Below, piece after piece: positions 22,597 through 30,269 of a stretch of 32,956 nt of DNA; position 1 is the stretch's first letter; the number at the start of each line of letters is the position of its first letter. A program made the translations under genes and the position numbers. Source of the DNA: an uncultured Anaerolineae bacterium (GTDB lineage Bacteria > Chloroflexota > Anaerolineae > Anaerolineales > Villigracilaceae). The notes beneath the pieces are model-generated. The model saw nothing but the letters and a program-made list of their open reading frames with translations. It was not told where the DNA came from and did not search any database. The stretch covers positions 1 to 32,956 of the forward strand of contig CAIJPN010000011.1 in NCBI GenBank assembly GCA_903822545.1, written 5' to 3'.

Positions 22597-22668
22597 GGGT
22601 TCTCCTTAGGTTTTCCAAAACAAAGTTGAATTGTTTTGAAAGATGAAAGATGAAAGAAATTTATTCTT

Positions 22669-24603
22669 TTATCTTTTCTCTTTCGATAGAAGCGCTTCTG
22701 CCACCGTGGGGAATTTATCCATATCGGTATGGGGCAGGAACAGCGCCGAAGTGAAAGCATCGTAAAACGTATTGTCAGCCGAGAGTTCCAAATAGGTCAT
22801 CCGGCTGGCGATTTCTGAAATGCGCTCACGCTGGCGGGTATCAACCAGCGCAAAATACGCGCCTTTGACCGAGGTATTGCCCAGGAATTTGAATTTGTCC
22901 CAGGGCATATCAGGCAGCAGGCCAATTTGCATGGCCTTTTCCACATTTACATATTTACCGAACGAGCCGCCGATGACCATCGTTTCTACGTCGGCCAGGG
23001 TCATGCCGACCTGCTCGGCCAGAATGGTGAAACCGGCGTAAATCGCGGCTTTGGCGCGCAGCAGGTTGTCCACATCCACGCGGGTGATGGCAATATCGTG
23101 CCCGTGTGACGTTTCATCGGCCCAGGCGATGACATATTCGCCGCCCTGGTCGGTGGCGCGCACTCTTTTGGTGGGAAGGCTGAGATTGACGTTGCCAGCC
23201 TTGTCCAGGATACCGGTTAAGAACATTTCGGCGATCAGGGAAATCAACCCCGAACCGCATACGCCCCGGGGCTTGCTCCCGCCAATTACGCGGATGCTCG
23301 GCTCGTAGGTGTCGCCGTTAATCCATACTTCTTCAATTGCGCCGGTAGTGGCGCGCATGCCATCTTTGACGCCCGCACCTTCGAAGGCCGGGCCTGCCGA
23401 ACAGGCGCAGGTCATCAACCAGTCGCGGTTGCCGAGCACGATTTCACCATTGGTGCCGACATCGATGAACAGGGTGATTTCATCGGTGTCATCCATTCCA
23501 TTAGAAAGCACACCCGCAGTGATATCCGCACCCACATAGCTGGCGACGCCGGGCAGGCAGTCCACTACAGCATCGGGACAGAAATGCAGACCCATTTCGC
23601 GGGCAGCCATCAGGGGCGGATGGTTAACGGCGGTGATGAACGGGGCCAGGCGAATCGAGGCAGCGGGAATCCCCAAAAGCAGGTGGATCATGGTCGAATT
23701 CCCAGCGATGATGGCTTTGACGATTTGGTCGGGCCGGGTTTTGAGCCGTTTGCAGGCGGTTTCGCCCAGTTTGTTGATGGTGCCAACTACCCGGTGTTGC
23801 AGGTCATCGCTGCCGCCATGTTTGCTGGCGTAGATGATGCGGCTGATTACATCTTCGCCGCGCACGATCTGGTCGTTGTATTCTGCTACCTGGGCTTTGA
23901 CCTGCCCGGTGACAAGATCGACCAGCCAGAGTGAAACGGTGGTGGTGCCAATATCGATGGCGGCGGCGTAAATGGGCTCATCTTCATCGCAAATCGAGGG
24001 GCGCACATCGATGATGTGCGCGGCGCTGTGGTTGTCGAGGTTTTTTAGCTCGTAGATGACGTTGACTTCCCAATTGCCATCGCGCAGAACCTGCCCGAGC
24101 CGCCGCAGCAGGGAGATGGAGGCTTCGACCGTTTCCAGTTTGTGCTGTACGCGCAGGGCGGTTTGCAGGCGCGCCCAGTCGTCGGTCTGGTCATCCATGG
24201 ATGGTTCGTTCATGCGCACATTGACGCGGCGCACGGTCTGCGACCAGTTGATATCGTAGCCGCTGGGGACGCTGACTTCTGCCGCAACGCGGTCAGTGGT
24301 CAGGTTTCGTTCGATTTTTTCCTGTTCGGGTACCAGGATGGATGCATCCCCCTCGATCACGCTCTGGCAGGCGAGGGCGTAGCCCTGTTCGACGGCTTCT
24401 TGCGAAAGCCGCAGGGTGGAGCGCCTCCGCACGTTGCCACCGGTGATCTGGATTGCGCAACGCCCACAGCGTCCCTGACCGCCGCACGGCTGGGTGATTT
24501 CTATTCCAGCTTGTTGCGCAGCGTCAGAGACCAATGTCCCGGTGAGGGCGCTGGCGGTGACGGTTTTACCGTCGGAGGTGGTGAAGGTGATGGTGTGGTT
24601 CAT
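22669..24603 (-). CDS. acsV: Reductive activator of the corrinoid iron-sulfur protein (RACo/AcsV)
   Basis: 644 aa. The N-terminal plant-type 2Fe-2S ferredoxin domain has Cys 40, 46, 49 and 79 (QPCGGQGRCGRCAIQ ... ALACQS). A linker follows, then a C-terminal ASKHA ATPase domain with YAAAIDIGTTTVSLWLVDL (phosphate 1), IVKAIIAGNSTMIHLLLG, TLFIDVGTNGEIVLGN (phosphate 2), GVCGSGLISLIAEM and VETMVIGGSFGKYVNVE. It uses ATP to push an electron uphill onto Co(II) that has become oxidised in AcsCD. Standard length. It lies between acsC and acsE as in known acetogen clusters. The ribosome-binding site is weak, just after a perfect palindrome that could influence translation. Confidence 0.95.
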   Translation of the reverse strand: MNHTITFTTSDGKTVTASALTGTLVSDAAQQAGIEITQPCGGQGRCGRCAIQITGGNVRRRSTLRLSQEAVEQGYALACQSVIEGDASILVPEQEKIERNLTTDRVAAEVSVPSGYDINWSQTVRRVNVRMNEPSMDDQTDDWARLQTALRVQHKLETVEASISLLRRLGQVLRDGNWEVNVIYELKNLDNHSAAHIIDVRPSICDEDEPIYAAAIDIGTTTVSLWLVDLVTGQVKAQVAEYNDQIVRGEDVISRIIYASKHGGSDDLQHRVVGTINKLGETACKRLKTRPDQIVKAIIAGNSTMIHLLLGIPAASIRLAPFITAVNHPPLMAAREMGLHFCPDAVVDCLPGVASYVGADITAGVLSNGMDDTDEITLFIDVGTNGEIVLGNRDWLMTCACSAGPAFEGAGVKDGMRATTGAIEEVWINGDTYEPSIRVIGGSKPRGVCGSGLISLIAEMFLTGILDKAGNVNLSLPTKRVRATDQGGEYVIAWADETSHGHDIAITRVDVDNLLRAKAAIYAGFTILAEQVGMTLADVETMVIGGSFGKYVNVEKAMQIGLLPDMPWDKFKFLGNTSVKGAYFALVDTRQRERISEIASRMTYLELSADNTFYDAFTSALFLPHTDMDKFPTVAEALLSKEKR

Positions 24604-24611
24604 CGTTTCAC

Positions 24612-24640
24612 GTAGGGGCGCAGCATTGCTGCGCCCCTAC
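24612..24640. repeat. GTAGGGGCG palindrome between acsC and acsV
   Basis: GTAGGGGCGCAGCA (24612-24625) and its exact reverse complement (24627-24640) around a single T. It ends 8 nt before the acsV ATG, so in mRNA a very stable hairpin would sit where the ribosome binds. Same family as the copy at 21632. Confidence 0.88.
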
Positions 24641-24649
24641 CACAAGAAA

Positions 24650-26014
24650 TTAGTTGTTAAGTGCCGTCTTCATGTATCCCGGCAGGTCAACCGCTTCGCG
24701 CGGGCCAACGCGGATTTCCCAATCGGGAAGTTCAGCTTCGAGTTCGCCAGAGAGCACGGCCACGTGCCCGGGCAGGACAACGCGTTTGCGGCTGACTTTG
24801 CTGGCCACATTGAAGCCCTTGATGGCTTTGGCGATGCGCTCAGAGTCAAATTTACCGGCGGCCCAGGCGGTCAACACGGACATGCCTTCGGCGTCGCAGA
24901 CCAGCAGCCAGGCGGGCAGGCCAGAGCCTTCGACTTCGTTCGCCACCGCAAAGTAGGTGATGCTGAAGTTGGTGGTGATGAGTACGGGGCTTTCGGGCTT
25001 GGGGTTGTTGATTTCGTAGATGCCCGGGGTGACCTGGATGGGTTTCTGTGGGTCGGTGTAGATGTTTTCGCGCAGCACGAGCAGGCCGTAGAGCAGTTCG
25101 GGGACGAATTTGTCGAGCACGACGAAGCCAGCGTATTTGGCGATGGCCTGGGCAGCGGCGATGCCTTCATCGGCGGCGTTGCATGCAAAGGAAATGACCG
25201 GGAAGCCCAAGGCGCGGAAGTTTTTGAGCGCCAGGCGGCGAATCTGGGTGTATTTGGCAATCGAAGCGCCGAGTTTGGTGCTGGATGGGTCAATGACGAA
25301 ATCTTCGAGGCCTTTGCCTTTGAGTTTGTCGGTCAGGTCGGCCAGGGTGTCGAGGTTGTCGGCGCAAACAGCCAGGGGGGCGTTGAGCTTTTTGGCCAGG
25401 TCGCCCATGGCTTCCCAGTTGGCGGAATCGGCGCCGTAGAGCAGGGGAGTTTCCCCGGGCAGGGCTGCGGCTCCAGCTTCGAGCACTTTTGCATCTTTGG
25501 CAACCAGGATCAGGGGCCGTTTGGTGGCGGAGCGAACCGCTTTAACGGCATCTGCAAATTTGGTGGGATCACTTGTGCCCGATAGGGTATCTGCTTCAAC
25601 GGCGAAGCCATCCACGGTGAAATCCATACCCACGTAGTTGACTTTGTAGGCGTCAGCTTTGGCGACTTCGGCGGCGATGTTGGCTTGGGATGCTTTGACG
25701 CGCACGAACAGACCGGGTTTGTTATAGAAGGTTTTTTCGTGGCGGAACAGGCAGACTTCGTTGCCGGCCTTGATGCTGCTGCCGGGGCCTTTGAGTGTGA
25801 TCAGGCGGATGGGCGGCGCGGAAGATTCGGCCAGTTTTGTCTTGGATTCTTCGCTGACGTAGGGGCAGGCCGCGAGTTCAACCTGTTTGGCGGCAAGTTT
25901 CATGGCGAAGGCCATGCAGGTGGGGATGCCGCATTCTTTGCAGTTGGCTTTGGGGTGCGGTGGGCGCTGGCCGCCGGGCAGTAGTTTGAAAATTTCAATA
26001 CCAGTGAGTGCCAT
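24650..26014 (-). CDS. acsC: Corrinoid iron-sulfur protein, large subunit
   Basis: 454 aa. The N-terminal 4Fe-4S domain has four Cys (C25, C28, C33, C50: NCKECGIPTC ... AACPYV) and carries electrons to the corrinoid. A TIM barrel follows (LYGADSANWEAMGDLAKKL, DFVIDPSS, FPVISFACNAADEG). The C-terminal Rossmann-like cobalamin-binding domain has ITTNFSITYFAVANEVEGS and PAWLLVCDAEGMSVLTAWAAGKF. With AcsD it carries the methyl group from AcsE to AcsB. AAGGAG lies 7 nt before the ATG, and the gene follows acsD by 10 bp. Confidence 0.96.
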   Translation of the reverse strand: MALTGIEIFKLLPGGQRPPHPKANCKECGIPTCMAFAMKLAAKQVELAACPYVSEESKTKLAESSAPPIRLITLKGPGSSIKAGNEVCLFRHEKTFYNKPGLFVRVKASQANIAAEVAKADAYKVNYVGMDFTVDGFAVEADTLSGTSDPTKFADAVKAVRSATKRPLILVAKDAKVLEAGAAALPGETPLLYGADSANWEAMGDLAKKLNAPLAVCADNLDTLADLTDKLKGKGLEDFVIDPSSTKLGASIAKYTQIRRLALKNFRALGFPVISFACNAADEGIAAAQAIAKYAGFVVLDKFVPELLYGLLVLRENIYTDPQKPIQVTPGIYEINNPKPESPVLITTNFSITYFAVANEVEGSGLPAWLLVCDAEGMSVLTAWAAGKFDSERIAKAIKGFNVASKVSRKRVVLPGHVAVLSGELEAELPDWEIRVGPREAVDLPGYMKTALNN

Positions 26015-26024
26015 GGTTCTCTCC

Positions 26025-26969
26025 TTATGCTGCCATGAGTTCGTTGATGGCAGCGCGGATGCGCTTCATCGATTCGGGGTGGCGCAGAACAACAATGCTG
26101 GCGCCGGATTCAAGCAGGGCGGTGGTGGTCAGGGTTTCCCAGTGAATGGCGCGGGCTTTCCAATCGCCCCAGGCTTCGGGAACGCCGGTGCCAACTTTGG
26201 ATTCTTTGGCTTTCCAGGCTTCGAAGCCAACGGTGACCATCATGGGGAATTGGGTCATGCCATCGCCTTGCAGGGATGCCAGGCGCAGGCGTTCCATGAC
26301 CGAGTAGCCGTATTCGATGCCATAGCCGAGTGCGCCGGTGGTCGGGTCCATGATGATGCGGTTGGCGGGCAGGCCCATATCGGTGATGAGGATGTTAAGC
26401 TGTTTGGCCAGGTTAACATCCATGGGGGTGCGGGCGCTGACGAGGTGCCCGTTGGCCATGGCGGTGGCAACGATGGTGCGGTAGTTTTTGTCTTCGCAGA
26501 TGCCCAGGACGAGTTTTTCGCCTTTGGCGGCTTCAGAGACTGCGACAAGCAGTTCGTTGTCTTTCTCAACCTGCCCGGGGCCAAAGACCATCAGCGGCAG
26601 TGCAGAGGCGGCCAGGACGGCTTTGGTGGCCTTGACAGCGTCTTCGGGAGTATCCGCCAGGGTCAGCCACAGGACGAGTGCATCGGCCCCGGCAGCTTCG
26701 GCGGCTTTGGCCCATGAGGCCGGGTCGTTCATGGCATCGCCCCAGGTCTCTTCCAGCAGCGTAGACCAGTCTTCGGGCCTGCGTGATTTAATTTCGACAG
26801 CAATAACCGGGGTGTGTGGTGTGGGGGCTTCGAACTGCATATATGGCAGTGTGGTATCCCCGCCCACAACGATGGATTTGGAGCGGGTGCCGCCATCTGC
26901 GGCGGTTGCTCCAAAACTGACTTCCCGTACTTTGCCTGTCCATTTATCTTTTGGGATTTCTACTGGCAT
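26025..26969 (-). CDS. acsD: Corrinoid iron-sulfur protein, small subunit
   Basis: 314 aa from the ATG at 26969 (MPVEIPKDKWTGKV), chosen because AAGGAG lies 7 nt upstream. Family features include VVGGDTTLPYMQFEAPTPHTPVIAVEI, the TIM-barrel strands DALVLWLTLADTPEDAVK and LPLMVFGPGQVEKD, IIMDPTTGALGYGIEYGYSVMER and FPMMVTVGFEAWKAKE. It forms the heterodimer with AcsC that cradles the corrinoid. Normal length (Moorella ~323 aa). It follows the CBS gene after a short palindrome-bearing gap. Confidence 0.96.
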   Translation of the reverse strand: MPVEIPKDKWTGKVREVSFGATAADGGTRSKSIVVGGDTTLPYMQFEAPTPHTPVIAVEIKSRRPEDWSTLLEETWGDAMNDPASWAKAAEAAGADALVLWLTLADTPEDAVKATKAVLAASALPLMVFGPGQVEKDNELLVAVSEAAKGEKLVLGICEDKNYRTIVATAMANGHLVSARTPMDVNLAKQLNILITDMGLPANRIIMDPTTGALGYGIEYGYSVMERLRLASLQGDGMTQFPMMVTVGFEAWKAKESKVGTGVPEAWGDWKARAIHWETLTTTALLESGASIVVLRHPESMKRIRAAINELMAA

Positions 26970-27015
26970 GGTGTCTCTCCTTGGGTTGAAAAGTATCGGT
27001 GTTATAAGTTCACAG

Positions 27016-27042
27016 GTAGGCAGGGGCAAATGGCCTGCCTAC
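27016..27042. repeat. 9-bp inverted repeat over the CBS-gene stop codon
   Basis: GTAGGCAGG (27016-27024) and CCTGCCTAC (27034-27042). The TAG stop of the CBS-domain gene (27041-27039) is inside the right-hand arm. It lies in the gap before acsD. Confidence 0.7.
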
Positions 27043-27530
27043 TTATTTATGCTTTTTCGGCGTGCTTCATCACGGCGCTCGATGAATTGTTCGAGCGGGG
27101 ATTTGCGCGCGGCTTCCAGGCCCAGGTCTTTCAATTCGTTTGCATCCCTGGCAGACATGTGGCGCAGGATGTGTTTATAGGTGATAAAGGCCGCCGGGTA
27201 GATGATCCCGGCTGAGTTGTGGGTCATGTAGGCGATGCGGGTGTGCTGGTCACGCATGAACTGGGCAGCCAGTTCAAGGGGCATCTCGGCTTGCAGGGTG
27301 GGCATGTCCTCGCGCATGATATCTTCAGCGGTCAGCTCGGGCAGGTTTTCCTTCCCATAGACGGCCACCAACTCCTCTGCGCTGACCAGACCCACGCCGT
27401 GACCTTCTTCATCCAGCACGCACATGCCCTCAACGTTGTGTTCCAGCAGGAAACGAGCAATATCCACAACGGGAGTTGTGGTTTTGCAAGTCGGCACGCC
27501 GACAGACATGAGATCGCGCACAAACTTCAT
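27039..27530 (-). CDS. CBS-domain pair protein in the CODH/ACS operon
   Basis: 163 aa with two CBS motifs in tandem. One is VRDLMSVGVPTCKTTTPVVDIARFLLEHNVEGMCVLDEEGHGVGLVSAEELV; the other is AEDIMREDMPTLQAEMPLELAAQFMRDQHTRIAYMTHNSAGIIYPAAFITYKHIL. A basic helical tail follows (KSPLEQFIERRDEARRKSINK). CBS pairs bind adenine nucleotides such as AMP, ATP or SAM, so this is a plausible energy or cofactor sensor. No catalytic domain is attached. It starts 3 bp after the zinc-ribbon gene and precedes acsD, so it is co-translated with carbonyl-branch genes; any regulatory role on them is inferred. Confidence 0.88.
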   Translation of the reverse strand: MKFVRDLMSVGVPTCKTTTPVVDIARFLLEHNVEGMCVLDEEGHGVGLVSAEELVAVYGKENLPELTAEDIMREDMPTLQAEMPLELAAQFMRDQHTRIAYMTHNSAGIIYPAAFITYKHILRHMSARDANELKDLGLEAARKSPLEQFIERRDEARRKSINK

Positions 27531-27533
27531 CTG

Positions 27534-27794
27534 CTATTCGTCCTCAAGCCGATCTCCACAATTCCTGCAATATTTGTCAAATTGCCCAACCTTATTGGCA
27601 CACTTGCTGCAAAGCCATTCTTCCGGTTCTTCGTCATTGCTGACAGTTTCAGATACATTCTCAAAATCTTCTACGCTGAAATCAATCGTTGCAACCGGGA
27701 GATTCATCGCGCGCTTGATCGCATCTATATCCGCCTGGAGTTTTTCCAGCCGGGCGATCACTTCGGCGCTTTGCAGGTAATTGAACGAGTCCAT
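27534..27794 (-). CDS. Coiled-coil plus zinc-ribbon small protein
   Basis: 86 aa. The N-terminal helix (SAEVIARLEKLQADIDAIKRAM, residues 9-30) is followed by an acidic linker (VEDFENVSETVSNDEEPEE) and a C-terminal zinc ribbon with Cys 62, 65, 76 and 79 (WLCSKCANKVGQFDKYCRNCG). GGAG lies 9 nt before the ATG. It follows a terminator-like hairpin after acsB and leads directly into the CBS gene. No family function recognised; the helix-plus-ribbon layout suits an oligomeric adaptor or metal-handling protein for CODH/ACS, but that is a guess. Confidence 0.8.
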   Translation of the reverse strand: MDSFNYLQSAEVIARLEKLQADIDAIKRAMNLPVATIDFSVEDFENVSETVSNDEEPEEWLCSKCANKVGQFDKYCRNCGDRLEDE

Positions 27795-27877
27795 GAAACA
27801 AGCTCCAGTTTTTGCAGGAAAATCAAACCGGTTGGAAGAAAGATAATTCCCTGAATCCTCGTGCTTTACTCATTCAT

Positions 27878-27918
27878 AAAAATGGGGGATTGGGACAGTT
27901 TCCCATCCCAATCCCCAT
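27878..27918 (-). terminator. Terminator-like hairpin after acsB
   Basis: On the minus strand GGGGATTGGGA (27916-27906) pairs perfectly with TCCCAATCCCC (27895-27885) across a 10-nt loop. The stem is followed after CAT by five U (27882-27878). It lies 16 nt past the acsB stop, so it would reduce expression of the downstream acs genes relative to cooS-acsB. Confidence 0.75.
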
Positions 27919-27933
27919 ACAACAAGCTACAGC

Positions 27934-30204
27934 TTAGAACATGGCCTCCATGATCATCGCCGGATGACCATGCGCTTCCAGCCAGGCCAGGAGTTCATCG
28001 ACGGTGGTCACATTGCGTTCGTCGGCGATTTTGTCGATCAGGTCAGGATCGCCTTCGCGCTCTGCCACGGCCTTGAATTCATCGGCCATGGCTTCTTTCA
28101 GTACAGAGGACATCCAAACCACGCGCTTGAAGCCGCCATCCGCCGAGATGAATTTGGGGCTGATCAGGTAATACTTGCCGACACCCATCACGCCCGGGGT
28201 CTGGAGCCCGCCACCGGCGATGCCCGCCAGCGTCGAGAAGGTCATGCCGGCCGGGGTCATGCTGGTATCTTCGCGGCTCACTACCATCACGCCGTTGGCT
28301 TCTGGGATGAGCATCACGATGCACTCGAAGCAGCCGCAGGCCGTCATCGGGTTTTCCATGATGGAGTACATGGAAACTTCGTTGACCACGCCGTGCGAAC
28401 CCATCGAAGCGTATTCGTTCGTGCCGGTCCAGTAACCCTTCTTCGTGTCCATCGGGATGCCGAGTTTGATGGGCTGGTTGGGGCCGGTCGGGTTGATGTT
28501 GAAGGATGCTTTGCAGTCCAGCCAGTTGTAGGCGCCGCACAGGCCAAGACGCTGCGGGCTGACCACGCAAACATGGTTGGGAGCGAAGCTCTGACAAAGT
28601 GTGCAAGAATAGAATTCTTCCACCTTATCATCGGTCAGGTCGGCCAGGCGCCTGTTGCGGAAATCGTACGTTTCGCGCGCCTTGCCCAGCATTTCCTCGA
28701 ACAGCGCCGGGTCGGTGTAAACCGTTACCTGGACTTTGTCCACGATCGCGCCAAAGTCAGCGTGGAAACGGGCGTGCAGGATTTTGCCGATATCGGCCAG
28801 GCCGAAGCCCTTATCTGCTGCGGCATTAGAGATGCGCACCCAGGCAATATCGCGCTGGCCGACATGCTGGATGCCGCTCGCGCCGTTGACAAAGTAGTGG
28901 ATCTGACGCTCGAGCACCGGCTCGAAATCGGCCTGCATCGACCGCCCTGCCACTTTGATCACCACGCCCACGCTCATGTGGCCCTGTGGCGGAATCTGGC
29001 TGAAATCGGGGCCGACCACTTCCACTTTGCCATCCACCACTTCTTCCAGCGGGGCGGTATAGAGATATTCGAAGCAGCGGCTGTGCTTGCCGCCAAATTC
29101 CACACGCAGGTCGGCCTTGCGGACAACTTCGCCTTCAAACGCCGAGCCGTACGGAACCGGGATCGGCACTTCGGTCATCTTGATCTTGACGCCGCGCACT
29201 TCGATACACTTTTGGATCAGCCGTTCGGCGCGTTCCAGGTCATCCGCGCCATCGATTTTGTCGAAGGGCATAGAGACGACGTGTTCGTAGGTGGTCACGC
29301 CGGTCGGCAGGATTTCAGGGATGATCGTATCCGCGATGACGGGGAAGCCATAGTTGATGGCGCCCGCAGCCGCAGCGTACTTGAGATCATCCACTTCGCC
29401 GAGAGCCAGCACGAAGGCAAACACACGCTCTTTGTTATAGAGCAGGATTTCTTTCGCCATGCCCGCTTTCAGGCCGCCGAAGGTCAGCGCGGAGCGCGAG
29501 GCAAAACCGATTGGGTAGATGGCAGAGATGGTGTCGGTGCCAAAGGGTACGGTATAAGTATCGTAGCCGAGTTCCACACCTTCTTCCTGGAGCTGGTCAA
29601 TGATCGAGCGACCGTTGACGTTGCCGCACAGGAAGGTCAGGATGTTGCGCTTTTGCAGTTCACGCACGATTTTCACTGCAACTTCGTTCGATTTCGCGCA
29701 GCCAACGATGGCCGCGAAACCGGGCATACGACCATCCACCAGTTGGATACCCCACGAGCGCAGGCGGATGTCGTCGATCGGGCCGTTCAGGTAGCCGCCA
29801 TCTTCACCCAGGTGCGGGTAAGCCGTGCCGCCGCCGAGTTTGAATCCAGGGCGCGGTTCGGGTTGCAGGCTGTAGATGAATCGAATGGTTTCGATGGTTT
29901 CAGCGGCGAACAGGGTCGCCATGCCGCTGTCGAGGGTTTCACCCAGGTAGGGCGTCCACTTGCTGGCGGATGGGACGGGGTGCAGCAGCGAGCGGGCCAA
30001 TACCATCACATCTTTGAGCTGGCCGAGTTTTTCAACTGCAATGCCGGTCATGGCATAGATGGTCGGCAGGTAATAGGCCGTGTTGGGGAATGAAACCGGG
30101 GTTTCGGGGCCTTTTTCGGCCAGGGCCTTGTTCAGCATGAACTCGGCTTCGTTTACAAGAGCATTTGCGCCGCGGATGGCGCGAGTAGCGATATATCGAG
30201 ACAT
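27934..30204 (-). CDS. acsB: Acetyl-CoA synthase, bacterial type
   Basis: 756 aa (Moorella AcsB 729). The N-terminal CODH-docking domain is present (LGGGTAYPHLGEDGGYLNGPIDDIRLRSWG, GFAAIVGCAKSNEVA). The middle CoA-binding domain follows, then the A-cluster domain: SCTLCQSFAPNHVC, GLCGAYNWLDCKA and ACGCFEC supply the Cys ligands of the 4Fe-4S cluster and the two-metal (Ni-Ni) site, including the Cys-Gly-Cys-type backbone ligand, here C-G-C-F-E-C. It makes acetyl-CoA from CO, the AcsCD methyl group and CoA. The presence of the N-terminal domain marks the bacterial rather than archaeal CdhC form. GGAGG lies 8 nt before the ATG. Confidence 0.97.
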   Translation of the reverse strand: MSRYIATRAIRGANALVNEAEFMLNKALAEKGPETPVSFPNTAYYLPTIYAMTGIAVEKLGQLKDVMVLARSLLHPVPSASKWTPYLGETLDSGMATLFAAETIETIRFIYSLQPEPRPGFKLGGGTAYPHLGEDGGYLNGPIDDIRLRSWGIQLVDGRMPGFAAIVGCAKSNEVAVKIVRELQKRNILTFLCGNVNGRSIIDQLQEEGVELGYDTYTVPFGTDTISAIYPIGFASRSALTFGGLKAGMAKEILLYNKERVFAFVLALGEVDDLKYAAAAGAINYGFPVIADTIIPEILPTGVTTYEHVVSMPFDKIDGADDLERAERLIQKCIEVRGVKIKMTEVPIPVPYGSAFEGEVVRKADLRVEFGGKHSRCFEYLYTAPLEEVVDGKVEVVGPDFSQIPPQGHMSVGVVIKVAGRSMQADFEPVLERQIHYFVNGASGIQHVGQRDIAWVRISNAAADKGFGLADIGKILHARFHADFGAIVDKVQVTVYTDPALFEEMLGKARETYDFRNRRLADLTDDKVEEFYSCTLCQSFAPNHVCVVSPQRLGLCGAYNWLDCKASFNINPTGPNQPIKLGIPMDTKKGYWTGTNEYASMGSHGVVNEVSMYSIMENPMTACGCFECIVMLIPEANGVMVVSREDTSMTPAGMTFSTLAGIAGGGLQTPGVMGVGKYYLISPKFISADGGFKRVVWMSSVLKEAMADEFKAVAEREGDPDLIDKIADERNVTTVDELLAWLEAHGHPAMIMEAMF

Positions 30205-30218
30205 GGGTTCTTCCTCCG

Positions 30219-30269
30219 TAGCGAAAGAAAGAAGAAAGATTTCTTTCCTCTTTCCTTCTTTCTTTGCTA
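30219..30269. repeat. Near-perfect A/G-rich inverted repeat between cooS and acsB
   Basis: On the minus strand the arm starts at the cooS TAG stop (TAGCAAAGAAAGAAGG...). It is mirrored by ...CTTCTTTCTTTCGCTA, ~21-nt arms with one bulge and one mismatch around ~9 nt. It ends 6 nt before the acsB ribosome-binding site. There is no U tract that would terminate. Confidence 0.75.

Noticed and set aside
24494-25585. Plus-strand open frame opposite acsC and acsV
   Set aside because: Antisense of two certain genes; crosses their boundary and shows only Gly/Phe/Asp-rich low-complexity sequence.
27964-30093. 709-codon plus-strand open frame opposite acsB
   Set aside because: Composition rich in His, Asp and Phe with no motifs; it arises from the codon bias of acsB on the other strand, and no ribosome-binding site or promoter is seen.
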